From Plantactinospora sp040120695 (GTDB lineage: Bacteria; Actinomycetota; Actinomycetes; Mycobacteriales; Micromonosporaceae): DNA of 64,000 nt. Shown in pieces: positions 8,235 through 16,466 of the stretch. Below the pieces are notes generated by a model. The model ran no database searches. It was not told the DNA's origin and saw nothing but the letters and a program-made list of their open reading frames with translations. The stretch spans positions 124,001-188,000 of the forward strand of contig NZ_JBEEAC010000004.1 in the NCBI RefSeq assembly GCF_040120695.1, in the 5' to 3' direction. Within the stretch, counting starts at the first letter, position 1; every line of letters begins with the position of its first letter. Both the position numbers and the translations under genes were made by a program.

Positions 8235-8268
8235 GCCTCCTCGGCGGCTGGCCAGCCGCCGAGGAGGC
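8235..8268 (-). promoter_or_regulatory. Perfect palindrome sequestering the ribosome site of paralogue D
   Basis: Positions 8235-8251 and 8252-8268 are exact reverse complements (arm GCCTCCTCGGCGGCTGG), so the leader RNA of the gene starting at 8230 can form a very strong hairpin. The GGAGG ribosome site (8236-8240) is inside the stem. This predicts low basal translation unless the hairpin is opened, or it may be a symmetric protein-binding site. The palindrome is direct observation; the regulation is inference. Confidence 0.65.
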
Positions 8269-8447
8269 GGACTGGTTCCCATGTGGAGACTAGTTGCACT
8301 CATCGTTATCATTCATGTGCTGACAGCAACCCGACATTCCGTTTGAAAGGGTCGATTCGAGGTAGCCAGGGCTCCACTTCGGGCGTGGCGTGGCGATCCA
8401 CCTCGCGGTTTGATTCGGCGCCCCGCTTCGGAGGGTGTTCCGGCGGC

Positions 8448-9563
8448 TCAGTCGATGATCTTGAGGCTGACCGTGGCGTTGCTGGTCCTGCCGTCCTCGC
8501 TGAGCCGGTAGACGAACCTGTCACTCCGGCCGTGTACCGGGTTCGGGGTGTAGATGACGGTCCCGTCGGTGGTGACCTTCACCGTGCCGTACCGGGGCGG
8601 CGTCCAGATACTGACCTTGGCCCGGTTGCTGGCGTAGTCGTTGGCGACCACCCGGATGCCGGTCGCCTTGTGTCCGGGAACCGTCGGGTAGTCCCGGATC
8701 GCGACGGGCGATCTGACGAAGTCGCCGTTGCCGAGACCGATGAAGGTGGTCGTCTCGTCGGTCAGCTCGTTGTGTGTGATCACGTCGACCAGGCCGTCGC
8801 TGTTGGCGTCGCCGGTCTCCACCGTCCAGCTCGCGAAGCCCTCCACGTCGGTGTGCAGGTGGAGTTGGCTGCCGTCGTCCCGGACCACCACCACGCCGCT
8901 GAAATAGTCGGCGCAACCCTCGATGTACGCGATCACCACGTCCATCGCGTCGTCGTGGTCGAAGTCGGCGAGCCGGTGGGTGAGCGGACCGGAACAGTGC
9001 CGGACCGGTCCCGGCACCAGGGTCCCGAGACCGGTGGCGAGGTAGGTGGCGAAGCCCTCGCCCTGGTCGGTCCACTCGTAGATGTCCTGCCGCCCGTCCC
9101 CGTCGAAGTCGGCGGTGCCGATGAAGCTGGGCTGGAAGATGGTGTCGAACCCGTGGCTTATCCGGTAGTTGTCGAGCGCCAGCAGCGTGCTGTCGACCGT
9201 CGTCGGCGGGCCGGCGGACCAGGTCAGCGCGAGCTCGGCCGCCGGGTCGGCGTCGAGGTCGAGCCCTACCTCCATGTCCGGACAGTTCGGCTCGTCCGCC
9301 GGCAGGGTCAGGAACACGTACGTCTGCGGCGTGCCGAAGTCACCTCCGGGCAGCCCCAGGCTGACCGCCAGGTGGCAGCGGGTCCCGGTGGGCCCGACGG
9401 CGAGACCGAGCACCACCCGGTCCGGCCGGCCGTCCCCGTTCACGTCGGCGACGATGGCCTCTCCCGGGCCGCCCGCAGTGGCGTCCGGTGATCCCGCACC
9501 CGCCCAGACGGCTGTCGCGGCGGTTACCAGCGTGGTGGCAGTGGCGATCCGCCTGCTCCTCAT
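8448..9563 (-). CDS. Secreted FG-GAP/VCBS repeat protein (paralogue C)
   Basis: A 371-residue paralogue of the genes on both sides. A signal peptide is present (RRIATATTLVTAATAVWAGA). Calcium-type loops occur at ADVNGDGRPD, ADFDGDGRQD and GDANSDGLVD. The C-terminal Ig-like module holds TPPRYGTVKV and DRFVYRLSED. The start at 9563 has GAGGAGG six bases upstream. The gap to paralogue B upstream is only 40 bp, so B and C are probably one transcript. Two further segments shared with D (YEWTDQGEG and a Cys-containing YIEGCADYFSGVVVV) mark a common architecture. The binding partner is unknown. Confidence 0.85.
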   Translation of the reverse strand: MRSRRIATATTLVTAATAVWAGAGSPDATAGGPGEAIVADVNGDGRPDRVVLGLAVGPTGTRCHLAVSLGLPGGDFGTPQTYVFLTLPADEPNCPDMEVGLDLDADPAAELALTWSAGPPTTVDSTLLALDNYRISHGFDTIFQPSFIGTADFDGDGRQDIYEWTDQGEGFATYLATGLGTLVPGPVRHCSGPLTHRLADFDHDDAMDVVIAYIEGCADYFSGVVVVRDDGSQLHLHTDVEGFASWTVETGDANSDGLVDVITHNELTDETTTFIGLGNGDFVRSPVAIRDYPTVPGHKATGIRVVANDYASNRAKVSIWTPPRYGTVKVTTDGTVIYTPNPVHGRSDRFVYRLSEDGRTSNATVSLKIID

Positions 9564-9603
9564 GGCGGCCCTCCTCAGGTTCGCGGACCCGTCGGGAGCC
9601 GAG

Positions 9604-10731
9604 CTATCCGGTGAACCGCAGGTACACCACCGCGCTGCTCCGTCGGTCGTCCTCGGTGAGCTGGTACGTGAACCGGTCGGTCACGCCGTGGTTCGCCCGA
9701 GGTGTGTAGATGATCCGGCCACCGCTGATCACCCGGGCGGTGCCGTACCGGGGCGGATTCGTGATGGTGACCCGCACCTGGCTGGTCGCCTGGTCGTTGT
9801 CGAGCACGTAGATCGTCACGGCCTTCGTGCCGGTGAGCGTGACGGAGTCGGTGTTCGCCTTCGGCGCCCGGACGAACCGGCCGCCCGCGATACCGATGAA
9901 GTGTTCGACCGCACCGGTGAGCCGGGACTCGGTGCGGATGTCCGGTATCTGGTCGCCGTTGGCGTCGACCACCCGGGTGATCCAGGTCTCCACGCCGATC
10001 GGGTCGCGCTGGAGCTCCTGGGGCGTGCCGTCGTCGAGCACCACCGCGACCCCGCTGATCGGCGTCGGCGACATGCAGCGCTCGGTGTAGCTGTTGACCA
10101 TGTCGGTCGCACCGTCGAGGTCGAAGTCCGTCAGCTCGTAATCGAACGGACGCGCGCACCAGCCCGCCGGTCCCTGGGTCAGTGTTCCGTTGCCCAGGTT
10201 CAGGTACGTCTCGATGCCCTGGCCCTGGTCGGTGACCGAGTACACGTCCTCCCGCCCGTCCCCATTGAAGTCGGCGGTGCCGAGGTAGTACGGCGCGAAG
10301 ATCGCCGAGACGAGCCCGAACGACGGCTGGAACGAGGTGTCCAGCACCATCAGGTTGTACGGCACGGTCGGTGGCGGGCCCGGATACCAGGCCACCACCA
10401 GTTCCTCGGTCCGGTCCGCGTCCAGGTCGACGGCGACGCCCAGCTCGGGACAGCGGGTGCCCATGCCGGTGCCGCCGGGCCGGAGGTAGACGAAGGCCAC
10501 CGGCAGCCGGTACTCGCCGGAGGCGGTGCCGTACTCCACGATCACCGAGCAGAGGTCGGGCCGCACCAGGCCCAGGGTGACCCGGTCGGTGAAGCCGTCC
10601 CCGTTGACGTCGCCGAGAACCTGGTCGCCGCGGCCGGCGGCCCAGACCGGCGCCGGGGCCGATCCGGCGACGCCGCCGATCGCGATCATGATCCCGATTA
10701 CCAACGACATGGCGGTACGTCTGCGCCACAT
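9604..10731 (-). CDS. Secreted FG-GAP/VCBS repeat protein (paralogue B)
   Basis: The 375-residue product has a signal peptide (MWRRRTAMSLVIGIMIAIGG), loops GDVNGDGFTD and ADFNGDGRED, and the C-terminal module NPPRYGTARV followed by DRFTYQLTED. GGGAGG lies four bases before the ATG at 10731. A short remnant reading frame ends 12 bp upstream, its stop codon just before the ribosome site, so translation of the remnant could feed into this gene. The shared CTGTCAG motif is found upstream of the remnant rather than directly upstream of this gene. Confidence 0.85.
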   Translation of the reverse strand: MWRRRTAMSLVIGIMIAIGGVAGSAPAPVWAAGRGDQVLGDVNGDGFTDRVTLGLVRPDLCSVIVEYGTASGEYRLPVAFVYLRPGGTGMGTRCPELGVAVDLDADRTEELVVAWYPGPPPTVPYNLMVLDTSFQPSFGLVSAIFAPYYLGTADFNGDGREDVYSVTDQGQGIETYLNLGNGTLTQGPAGWCARPFDYELTDFDLDGATDMVNSYTERCMSPTPISGVAVVLDDGTPQELQRDPIGVETWITRVVDANGDQIPDIRTESRLTGAVEHFIGIAGGRFVRAPKANTDSVTLTGTKAVTIYVLDNDQATSQVRVTITNPPRYGTARVISGGRIIYTPRANHGVTDRFTYQLTEDDRRSSAVVYLRFTG

Positions 10732-10743
10732 GGCGCCTCCCAG

Positions 10744-10941
10744 CTACCTCGAAGTATGCGCGCCGGCGCGGTTTGGGATGCGGCAGTGGACGCTGGCCGG
10801 GGCGTGTCCGTCCGGCTCGCCCGCCCGGTGGCGGCGACCGGGGTTCACCACGGCGGCTGGGCGGTCGGGAGTGGCCTCCGCAACGCCCGGGTCGCCGACC
10901 GCGAGCACGGCGATCACCGCACCTGGGCGTCTGCTCCACAT
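10744..10941 (-). pseudogene. Remnant of a fifth paralogue (leader-like ORF)
   Basis: An ATG at 10941 preceded by GGGGGAG opens a 65-codon frame beginning MWSRRPGAVIAVLAV, the same opening as paralogues A, B and D (MWGRR or MWRRR plus a hydrophobic stretch). After that the sequence loses all FG-GAP features and stops at 10744. The upstream 16 bases GACCGTGATCTGACAG (11032-11047) also occur upstream of paralogue A at the same distance from its start. The simplest reading is a duplicated paralogue that lost its body but kept its promoter and leader, now driving paralogues B and C. Confidence 0.55.
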
Positions 10942-11157
10942 AGTGCTCCCCCTATGTAGTGCTTTAGCGGGTCCTTCGGACCAACCCACATTTGGGACGC
11001 TAGACCGATTCTGGTGGTATTGACCGATGCTGACCGTGATCTGACAGCGGGCTTGCGGCATGTCGTCGCGGACGGGCCGGGCGCTGACGTCCGGGCCACG
11101 CAGCGCACCGGGCTGACCCGACCGGTCCGGTCGGGCGGGGTCGACGGTGAAAGCGGC
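10942..11157. other. Promoter region duplicated from paralogue A
   Basis: This non-coding stretch holds the conserved GACCGTGATCTGACAG box at 11032-11047. It also contains ACCGATGCTGACCGTG-type partial repeats upstream of the remnant ORF. No terminator for paralogue A is obvious here. Together with 10744-10941 it forms a spacer of over 400 bp without an intact gene between paralogues A and B. Confidence 0.45.
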
Positions 11158-12270
11158 TCAGCGGGGCTCGTCCGGCGGGAAGATGACGGTGACCACCGCG
11201 GTGCTGCTCCGGTCATGCCGCTGGAGCTGATAGGTGAACCGGTCGGTACGCCCGTGCTGCGGGTGCGGCCGGTAGAGGACCCGCCGGTCGGTCAGCACCT
11301 GCGTGGTGCCGTACCTCGGCGGGACCGTGACCACGACCCGGGTCTGCAGGGCCGCGTAGTCGTTGGCCAGTACGTCGATCGCCAGCGGCTTCACGCTGGT
11401 CAACCCGACGCGGTCGGTGTTCGCGTCGGGGCCCCTGACCAGGGTGCCGGTTTCGCTGCCGAAGTAGTACTCGACCGTCCCGGTGCTCAGGTTCTGGGTT
11501 CTGATGTCGGCGAGGCGGTCTCCGCTCATCTCGCTGACCTGCGTCCGCCAGCTCTGTGCACCGGTGGGGTCGAGCTGGAGTTGTTGGACCTCGCCGGTGG
11601 CCAGCAGTACCACCACGCCGCTGCTGCCGTCCGCGCAGGCGTCGGTGTACGCCACGATGCTGTCCATCCGCTGGTCCAGGTTCAGGTCGGCGTGCTGGGC
11701 CGTCGGCGTGTCCGTCGAGCACCAGTTCGCGAGGCCGGGGCTGACGACGCCGTCGATCACCTGGCTGGTGTAGTAGCCGCCCGGGCCGATGCTCCAGGGC
11801 GAGGCGACGCCGTCGCCGCCGAAGTCGGCGGTGCCGAGATGGCGCGGGGTGGCCTGCGGCGAGGTGTACGTGGTGATCGACCGGAAGTTGTGGTCGATGA
11901 CGAGCCGGTTGTAGCTGAGACCGGGCGGCACGGCGACGCTCCAGGCGAGCCAGAGCTCCTTGAACTGGTCGTCGTCGGCGTCGAAGGCGGTGCCGATGTC
12001 CGGGCAGTCGGTGCCGATGGGGCCGCCGGGCCGTTCGTAGGTGTGCGCGATCGGCGGCAGGTAGACCCCGGGTGCGGAGCCGTGCTGGATGACCAGCGAG
12101 CAGAGGTTGGGATGGATGGCTCCCAGGACCGCCCGGTCCTGGACGCCGTCGTTGTTGAAGTCCGCCAGGATCGGCTCACCTGGCGCGGCCGCCCGGGCGG
12201 CCGGTGCGGTGCCGCCGGCCACGGCCACCGTTGCCAACACGATCGACGTGCCGATGCGCCTGCCCCACAT
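11158..12270 (-). CDS. Secreted FG-GAP/VCBS repeat protein (paralogue A)
   Basis: The 370-residue product starts MWGRRIGTSIVLATVAVAGG with an AxA cleavage region. It keeps one good calcium loop (ADFNNDGVQD), while the later one is degraded (ADFGGDGVAS), so it is the most divergent of the four. The C-terminal module has VPPRYGTTQV and DRFTYQLQRHD. The start at 12270 is preferred to 12336 because GAGGAGGG lies four bases upstream and the paralogues align from there. It is divergently arranged with the small gene at 12459 around an operator-like dyad. Confidence 0.83.
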   Translation of the reverse strand: MWGRRIGTSIVLATVAVAGGTAPAARAAAPGEPILADFNNDGVQDRAVLGAIHPNLCSLVIQHGSAPGVYLPPIAHTYERPGGPIGTDCPDIGTAFDADDDQFKELWLAWSVAVPPGLSYNRLVIDHNFRSITTYTSPQATPRHLGTADFGGDGVASPWSIGPGGYYTSQVIDGVVSPGLANWCSTDTPTAQHADLNLDQRMDSIVAYTDACADGSSGVVVLLATGEVQQLQLDPTGAQSWRTQVSEMSGDRLADIRTQNLSTGTVEYYFGSETGTLVRGPDANTDRVGLTSVKPLAIDVLANDYAALQTRVVVTVPPRYGTTQVLTDRRVLYRPHPQHGRTDRFTYQLQRHDRSSTAVVTVIFPPDEPR

Positions 12271-12366
12271 GACGCCCTCCTCGTGCCGAAGTTCCGGATT
12301 GACCGCCGAGAGGATGTTCAGGAAGGTTAACCCCATTTTGCGAAGCCATTACGATTGCCGACCGTG

Positions 12367-12391
12367 ATCTGACAGTTACTTCCTGTCAGAT
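12367..12391. promoter_or_regulatory. 25-bp operator-like dyad ATCTGACAG-n7-CTGTCAGAT
   Basis: A 9-bp perfect inverted repeat with a 7-base spacer lies between paralogue A (minus) and the 12459 gene (plus). The half-site CTGTCAG recurs about 90-100 bp upstream of the remnant ORF (11041-11047) and of paralogue D (8320-8326). This spacing suggests a common regulator or promoter element for the FG-GAP genes. Confidence 0.5.
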
Positions 12392-12458
12392 GGGTGCGAT
12401 CGGCCGCGCCCTCGGTCGCCTTGATCGGTTCGACGGCAGGCTGCGTACCCTGGAAGAC

Positions 12459-12785
12459 GTGAGCCCGCGTCGGAACCGCCCACGGCCAGCGGAGACCCCG
12501 CCGCTGGACCGCACCCGGCTGGAGCGCGGGGTCGGCTCGGTGCAGACCTGGCGGGACGGCGAGTGGCAGGTACGCAACATCCCTGGCAGCGCGGCGACCA
12601 AGACGTACCGCTGTCCCGGCTGCGTCCAGGAGATCCGACCCGGGGTGGCCCACCTGGTGGCCTGGCCGGCCGACGGGCAGGGCGACCTCACCGACCGGCG
12701 GCACTGGCACACCGGCTGCTGGCGCGCCCGGGACCGGCGCGGCCCGGGTGTGGAACGCTCGCGCAGCGCCCCCCGGTACGGGTGA
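12459..12785 (+). CDS. Small conserved actinobacterial protein with Cys pair
   Basis: The 108-residue product starts VSPRRNRPRP and contains KTYRCPGCVQEIRPGVAHLVAWP and a later HWHTGCW, a CxxC plus H/C pattern like a small zinc ribbon. Actinomycete relatives are usually labelled ATP/GTP-binding protein, without experimental support that I know of. The start is chosen by the SPRRNRP opening typical of the family; an upstream in-frame ATG at 12390 would add 23 unlikely residues. It is followed at 82 bp by a hydrolase gene in the same direction. Confidence 0.7.
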   Translation: MSPRRNRPRPAETPPLDRTRLERGVGSVQTWRDGEWQVRNIPGSAATKTYRCPGCVQEIRPGVAHLVAWPADGQGDLTDRRHWHTGCWRARDRRGPGVERSRSAPRYG

Positions 12786-12867
12786 CCGGCGCCCGATCCG
12801 AGGGATCTTCGTCACGCTGTCCCGGGTTCGGTGCCCGGTACCGCCGGAGCGGGTAAGACTGATCCCT

Positions 12868-13668
12868 GTGAGTACAGCCATCCGCGCCGCAAGCATCCTG
12901 CCCGCCCGCCGGGAGGAGATCGAGCTGCACACCGCCGACGGCCTGCGGCTGGTCGGCGAGCTGGCCCTCCCCGCCGACCGCGAGCCGGTCGCCACCCTGG
13001 TCTGCCTGCACCCGCTCCCCACGCACGGCGGGATGATGGACAGTCACGTGTTCCGTAAGGCCGCCTGGCGGCTGCCGGCCCTGGCCGACCTCGCGGTACT
13101 GCGTTTCAACACCCGGGGCACCAGCAGCGTACGCGGCACCAGTGAGGGGACCTTCGACGGCGGTGACGCCGAGCGGTACGACGTCGCGGCCGCGATCGAG
13201 TACGCCGAGTTCGCCGACCTGCCGGAGATCTGGTTGCTGGGCTGGTCGTTCGGGACCGACCTGACCCTGCGGCACGGCTGCGACCCGGTGATCGCCGGTG
13301 CGATCCTGCTTTCTCCGCCGCTGCGCAGCAGCACCGACGCCGACCTGGCGCAGTGGGCGAGGGCCGGCAAGCCGCTGACCGCGCTGGTCCCGGAGTTCGA
13401 CGACTACCTGCGCCCGGAGGAGGCCCGTCGACGCTTCGCGGTCGTGCCCCAGGCCGAGGTGATCGGCGTGCCGGGAGCCAAGCACCTCTGGGTCGGCGAC
13501 GCCGAGACCGTCCTCGACGAGGTGGTCCGGCGGGTGAACCCGGCGGTGCCGGTACCGCTGCCGTCGCGGTGGGACGGGCCGATGGAGACCGGTGACGCCA
13601 GCGCGTACGCCGACCGGACGGTGGCGGCCTTCGCCGACCTGCCGACGCCGGACGCGCAGTGGGGCTGA
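12868..13668 (+). CDS. Alpha/beta hydrolase
   Basis: The 266-residue protein has the nucleophile elbow GWSFG (Ser in the GxSxG pattern), the oxyanion segment CLHPLPTHGG, and a late His in GAKHLWVGD as the probable catalytic base. This matches small dienelactone-hydrolase/KANL3-type serine hydrolases. The substrate is unknown. The GTG at 12868 begins with the expected short N-terminus; the upstream extension in the same frame overlaps the previous gene and looks non-coding. Confidence 0.85.
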   Translation: MSTAIRAASILPARREEIELHTADGLRLVGELALPADREPVATLVCLHPLPTHGGMMDSHVFRKAAWRLPALADLAVLRFNTRGTSSVRGTSEGTFDGGDAERYDVAAAIEYAEFADLPEIWLLGWSFGTDLTLRHGCDPVIAGAILLSPPLRSSTDADLAQWARAGKPLTALVPEFDDYLRPEEARRRFAVVPQAEVIGVPGAKHLWVGDAETVLDEVVRRVNPAVPVPLPSRWDGPMETGDASAYADRTVAAFADLPTPDAQWG

Positions 13669-13719
13669 GCGGGCTCTCCGCGTTGCTGCCTGGGCGGATC
13701 GAGCCGTGTCCGAGCGGGC

Positions 13720-14706
13720 TCAGCCGTCGGTGTCGGGAGTGCCGCGCGGCGCGGGTGGTACCGGTTCGGTGACCTCGACCGGGGGCAGGCCGGCCGCCGA
13801 TGGCCAACCGGTCAGCCAGGTCCGGCGCTGCCGCCACACCTCGCGCCAGTAGCCGGCCCGACCGGTCAGCCGGGCCGCGGTCGCCCGGGCGGCGATGCCG
13901 ATCCGCAGCAGCGTCCGGCCCAGCGCCGCCCGGGTGGGCGACCAGCGCAGCCGCTGGAAGGTGACCTGGCCGCGCAGCAGCATCACCCGCTTGCCCGCGC
14001 TGGTCGAGGCGGCCCCGCCGACGTGCAGCACCCGGGCCGCCGGTACCAGCACCGGGCGGGCGCCGATCTCGGCCGCCCGCAGGCATAGGTCGAGATCCTC
14101 GCAGTACATGAAGTAGTCCGGGGTGAAGCCGCCCAACTGGTCGAAGAGGGACCGCCGGACCAGCAGCAGGCAGCCGGAGGCGGCCGGCACCCGGACCGGC
14201 GCGGAGCGGTCCAGCCAGGGCAGCGCCTCCCGGTTGAAGAGCCGGGACCGGGGGAGCAGCTTCGACAGTCCGGTGGCGAAGCAGGTCAGCGTCCAGAGCG
14301 AGGGCGGGCCGAAGACCGAGTGGCCGTCGTCGCTGCCGTCCGCCCCGAGGGTGCGGCCTACGTAGATGCCGTGTCCGGGCCGGGCCCGGGTGAACGCCAG
14401 CAGCTCCCCGATGAGGTTGCCGACCGGTTCGGTGTCCGGGTTCAGCAGCAGCAGCCAGTCGCCCCGGGCCCGGGACGCGCCGACGTTGACCGCCCGGCCG
14501 AAGCCGACGTTGCGGGCCAGCCGGACCACCCGGGCCTCCGGGAAGGCCGCCGCGACCGCCGCCGCCGACCCGTCCGTCGAGGCGTTGTCGACCACGAGCA
14601 CCTCGTACGGCTCATCCGGGCAGGCGGTGCGCAGCGTGGCGAGCGCGGTCAGGATCAACTCGCGGGTCTGGTAGGAGACCACGACGACGCTCACCGCCGG
14701 CGTCAC
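13720..14706 (-). CDS. Glycosyltransferase family 2
   Basis: The 328-residue protein begins VTPAVSVVVVSYQTRE. It has VDNASTDGS for nucleotide-sugar binding, LLLNPDTEP as the metal-binding DxD region and YFMYCEDLDLC near residue 200, the ED-type catalytic segment of rhamnosyltransferase-like GT2 enzymes. It should add one sugar to the growing glycan on the cytoplasmic face. The GTG at 14706 overlaps the stop of the previous gene as GTGA, so translation is coupled. A long in-frame extension upstream is a shadow of that gene. Confidence 0.88.
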   Translation of the reverse strand: MTPAVSVVVVSYQTRELILTALATLRTACPDEPYEVLVVDNASTDGSAAAVAAAFPEARVVRLARNVGFGRAVNVGASRARGDWLLLLNPDTEPVGNLIGELLAFTRARPGHGIYVGRTLGADGSDDGHSVFGPPSLWTLTCFATGLSKLLPRSRLFNREALPWLDRSAPVRVPAASGCLLLVRRSLFDQLGGFTPDYFMYCEDLDLCLRAAEIGARPVLVPAARVLHVGGAASTSAGKRVMLLRGQVTFQRLRWSPTRAALGRTLLRIGIAARATAARLTGRAGYWREVWRQRRTWLTGWPSAAGLPPVEVTEPVPPAPRGTPDTDG

Positions 14707-15560
14707 GGTGCCGCTCCGGTGACGCCGCCGGCCGCCGAAGGGCTCCGGCTGGACTCGTCGCGCCCCCACCCGTTCCGGACCGCCGGGCGCCGGGCCGCCA
14801 CCGCGGCCAGCACGGTCAACCCGACGTAGCAGAGACCGGCCGGCAGCAGCCACGGCCGGGGCAGCACCACGTCGACCAGCCAGGAGGTACGGCGGGCCCG
14901 GCGTACCCGGCCGTCGGCGGCGCGCAGGCTGGCGTTGCCGGCCCGGACCCGGCCGAGCCGGCGCAGCAGGTCGGCGGTGCGCCGCGGGGTGGCCACCACG
15001 GTCGCCACCCCGGCGACCTCCCGCTTCTCCGCCTCGGTGAACTGTCCGTCCAGGAAGAGGTCGTCCGCGACCACGTCGGGAAAGCGGTCGAACCGGGCCC
15101 GGCCGGCCGCCGACAGCGCGATCGCACCCCGGCCGAAGAGCGCGTTCCGGTACGCCGGATGCCGTCCGTTGATCGCGTAGTAGGTGCGTACCAGCAGGGG
15201 CCGCCCGACGGTGTCCAGCCGGCGGCGCGGCGCGGCGGCCAGGGTCCCCGGTACGGCGACCGCCGCGGCCAACGCGCGGGCCCCGGCGGTGTCGAGTGCG
15301 ATGTCGGCGTCGAGGTAGATCCGGGGGAAGCCGTGCACCGCCTCGTCCCCGGCGTTCAGCGCGGCCGGCTTGCCCGGCTCGGGCAGCTCCCGCACCACGA
15401 CCCCGGGCACCGAGCGGGCCACCGCCGCCGTGGCGTCGGTGCAGCCGTTCGCCACCACGACCACCTCGAACTCGCCCGGCTCGGCGTCGGCGAGCAGGGT
15501 CCGTAGGTTCCGGCCGAGCACCGCCGCCTCGTCGTGTGCGGCCACGACCACCGTGGTCAC
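14703..15560 (-). CDS. Glycosyltransferase family 2, membrane-associated
   Basis: This 285-residue GT2 opens VTTVVVAAHDEAAVLGRN and shows VVANGCTDAT, the DxD in IYLDADIALD and the downstream DDLFLDGQF segment. A hydrophobic helix near the C-terminus (WLLPAGLCYVGLTVLAAVAA) suggests membrane attachment. The start GTG at 15560 overlaps the preceding stop by four bases (GTGA), as does its own stop with the next gene, giving a three-gene translationally coupled run of transferases. Confidence 0.85.
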   Translation of the reverse strand: MTTVVVAAHDEAAVLGRNLRTLLADAEPGEFEVVVVANGCTDATAAVARSVPGVVVRELPEPGKPAALNAGDEAVHGFPRIYLDADIALDTAGARALAAAVAVPGTLAAAPRRRLDTVGRPLLVRTYYAINGRHPAYRNALFGRGAIALSAAGRARFDRFPDVVADDLFLDGQFTEAEKREVAGVATVVATPRRTADLLRRLGRVRAGNASLRAADGRVRRARRTSWLVDVVLPRPWLLPAGLCYVGLTVLAAVAARRPAVRNGWGRDESSRSPSAAGGVTGAAP

Positions 15561-16408
15561 CACGGCGCCCGCCCGGTCAGCGCGAGGCGGATCCTCCGGG
15601 TGGCGTTGCGTCGGCGCAGCCGCCAGCCCTGGTATTCCCGCAGGTCGAGCGGGGCGGCCTGGACCACCCGGGCCGAGTGGCGCATCTGCTGCGTCCACTC
15701 GGCCACCGTCGTCACCCCGGTACGCCGGGCCGACAGCGGCCGGCGGGCCAGAAAGTCGGCGTCGGTGCGGTAGATGGTGTGTGGGCTGCGCGGATCGTCC
15801 ATGTGGTCCTCGGGCAGGAACGGGTGGTACCAGCCGTTCAGCCAGCCGAGCCGGGCGGCCCGCAGGCACCAGGCGGTGAAGGTCTCGCCGCCGGCCAGCG
15901 GGCCGACCTGGTCGAGCGTCTCGCGCTTCATCAGATAGCCGCTGCCCTGCACCCAGTGGTTGCGGAACAGTCGGTGCCCGTTCGGATAATCGGCCAGCTT
16001 CGCCGCCACCAGCGTCTCGTCGACGTCCTCCGGTGGGAAGCGCCAGGTGCCGATCACGCCGAACCCCGGCACGTCCCGGTGCGCTTTGCGCAGGATGGTC
16101 AGCCAGTCGGGATCGGGCAGGCAGTCGTCGTCCACCTTGCTCAGGTACGAGCCGGTCGCCCCGGCCCAGAGCCAGTTGGTGGGCTCGGTCAGCCCGGCGT
16201 TGACCGGGCTGCACCGGAAGCGGTGCACCCGGGGGTGGTGCCGGAGTTCCTCGACCGCCTCCAGGGTCGGCCGGTCGGTGCCGTTATGCCAGAGCCACAC
16301 CCGGGCGTCCGCCGGGCAGGTGTCGAGCAGGTGCGGCAGCGACAGCCGGACGTACTCCGGCCGGTCGTACGTGATCATGAGGATGTCGATCCCACCGTCG
16401 CCGGTCAT
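15557..16408 (-). CDS. Glycosyltransferase family 2-like protein
   Basis: The 283-residue product begins MTGDGGIDILMITYDRPEYV, with LWHNGTD and LSKVDDDCLPDPDW, the latter holding the acidic metal-binding motif of GT-A enzymes. It lacks membrane segments. It is first of three overlapping transferase genes and follows the polymerase-like gene by 58 bp. Together they should assemble the polysaccharide repeat unit. Confidence 0.8.
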   Translation of the reverse strand: MTGDGGIDILMITYDRPEYVRLSLPHLLDTCPADARVWLWHNGTDRPTLEAVEELRHHPRVHRFRCSPVNAGLTEPTNWLWAGATGSYLSKVDDDCLPDPDWLTILRKAHRDVPGFGVIGTWRFPPEDVDETLVAAKLADYPNGHRLFRNHWVQGSGYLMKRETLDQVGPLAGGETFTAWCLRAARLGWLNGWYHPFLPEDHMDDPRSPHTIYRTDADFLARRPLSARRTGVTTVAEWTQQMRHSARVVQAAPLDLREYQGWRLRRRNATRRIRLALTGRAPW

Positions 16409-16466
16409 CCGATCGCCTGCCTCCGCTCGGGTTCCCGGAGCTGGCCGCGGCTCACGCCCCGCTCCG

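Noticed and set aside
14707..14853. N-terminal extension of the third glycosyltransferase
   Set aside because: It overlaps the preceding gene in another frame; the GTGA overlap at 14706 gives a natural start.
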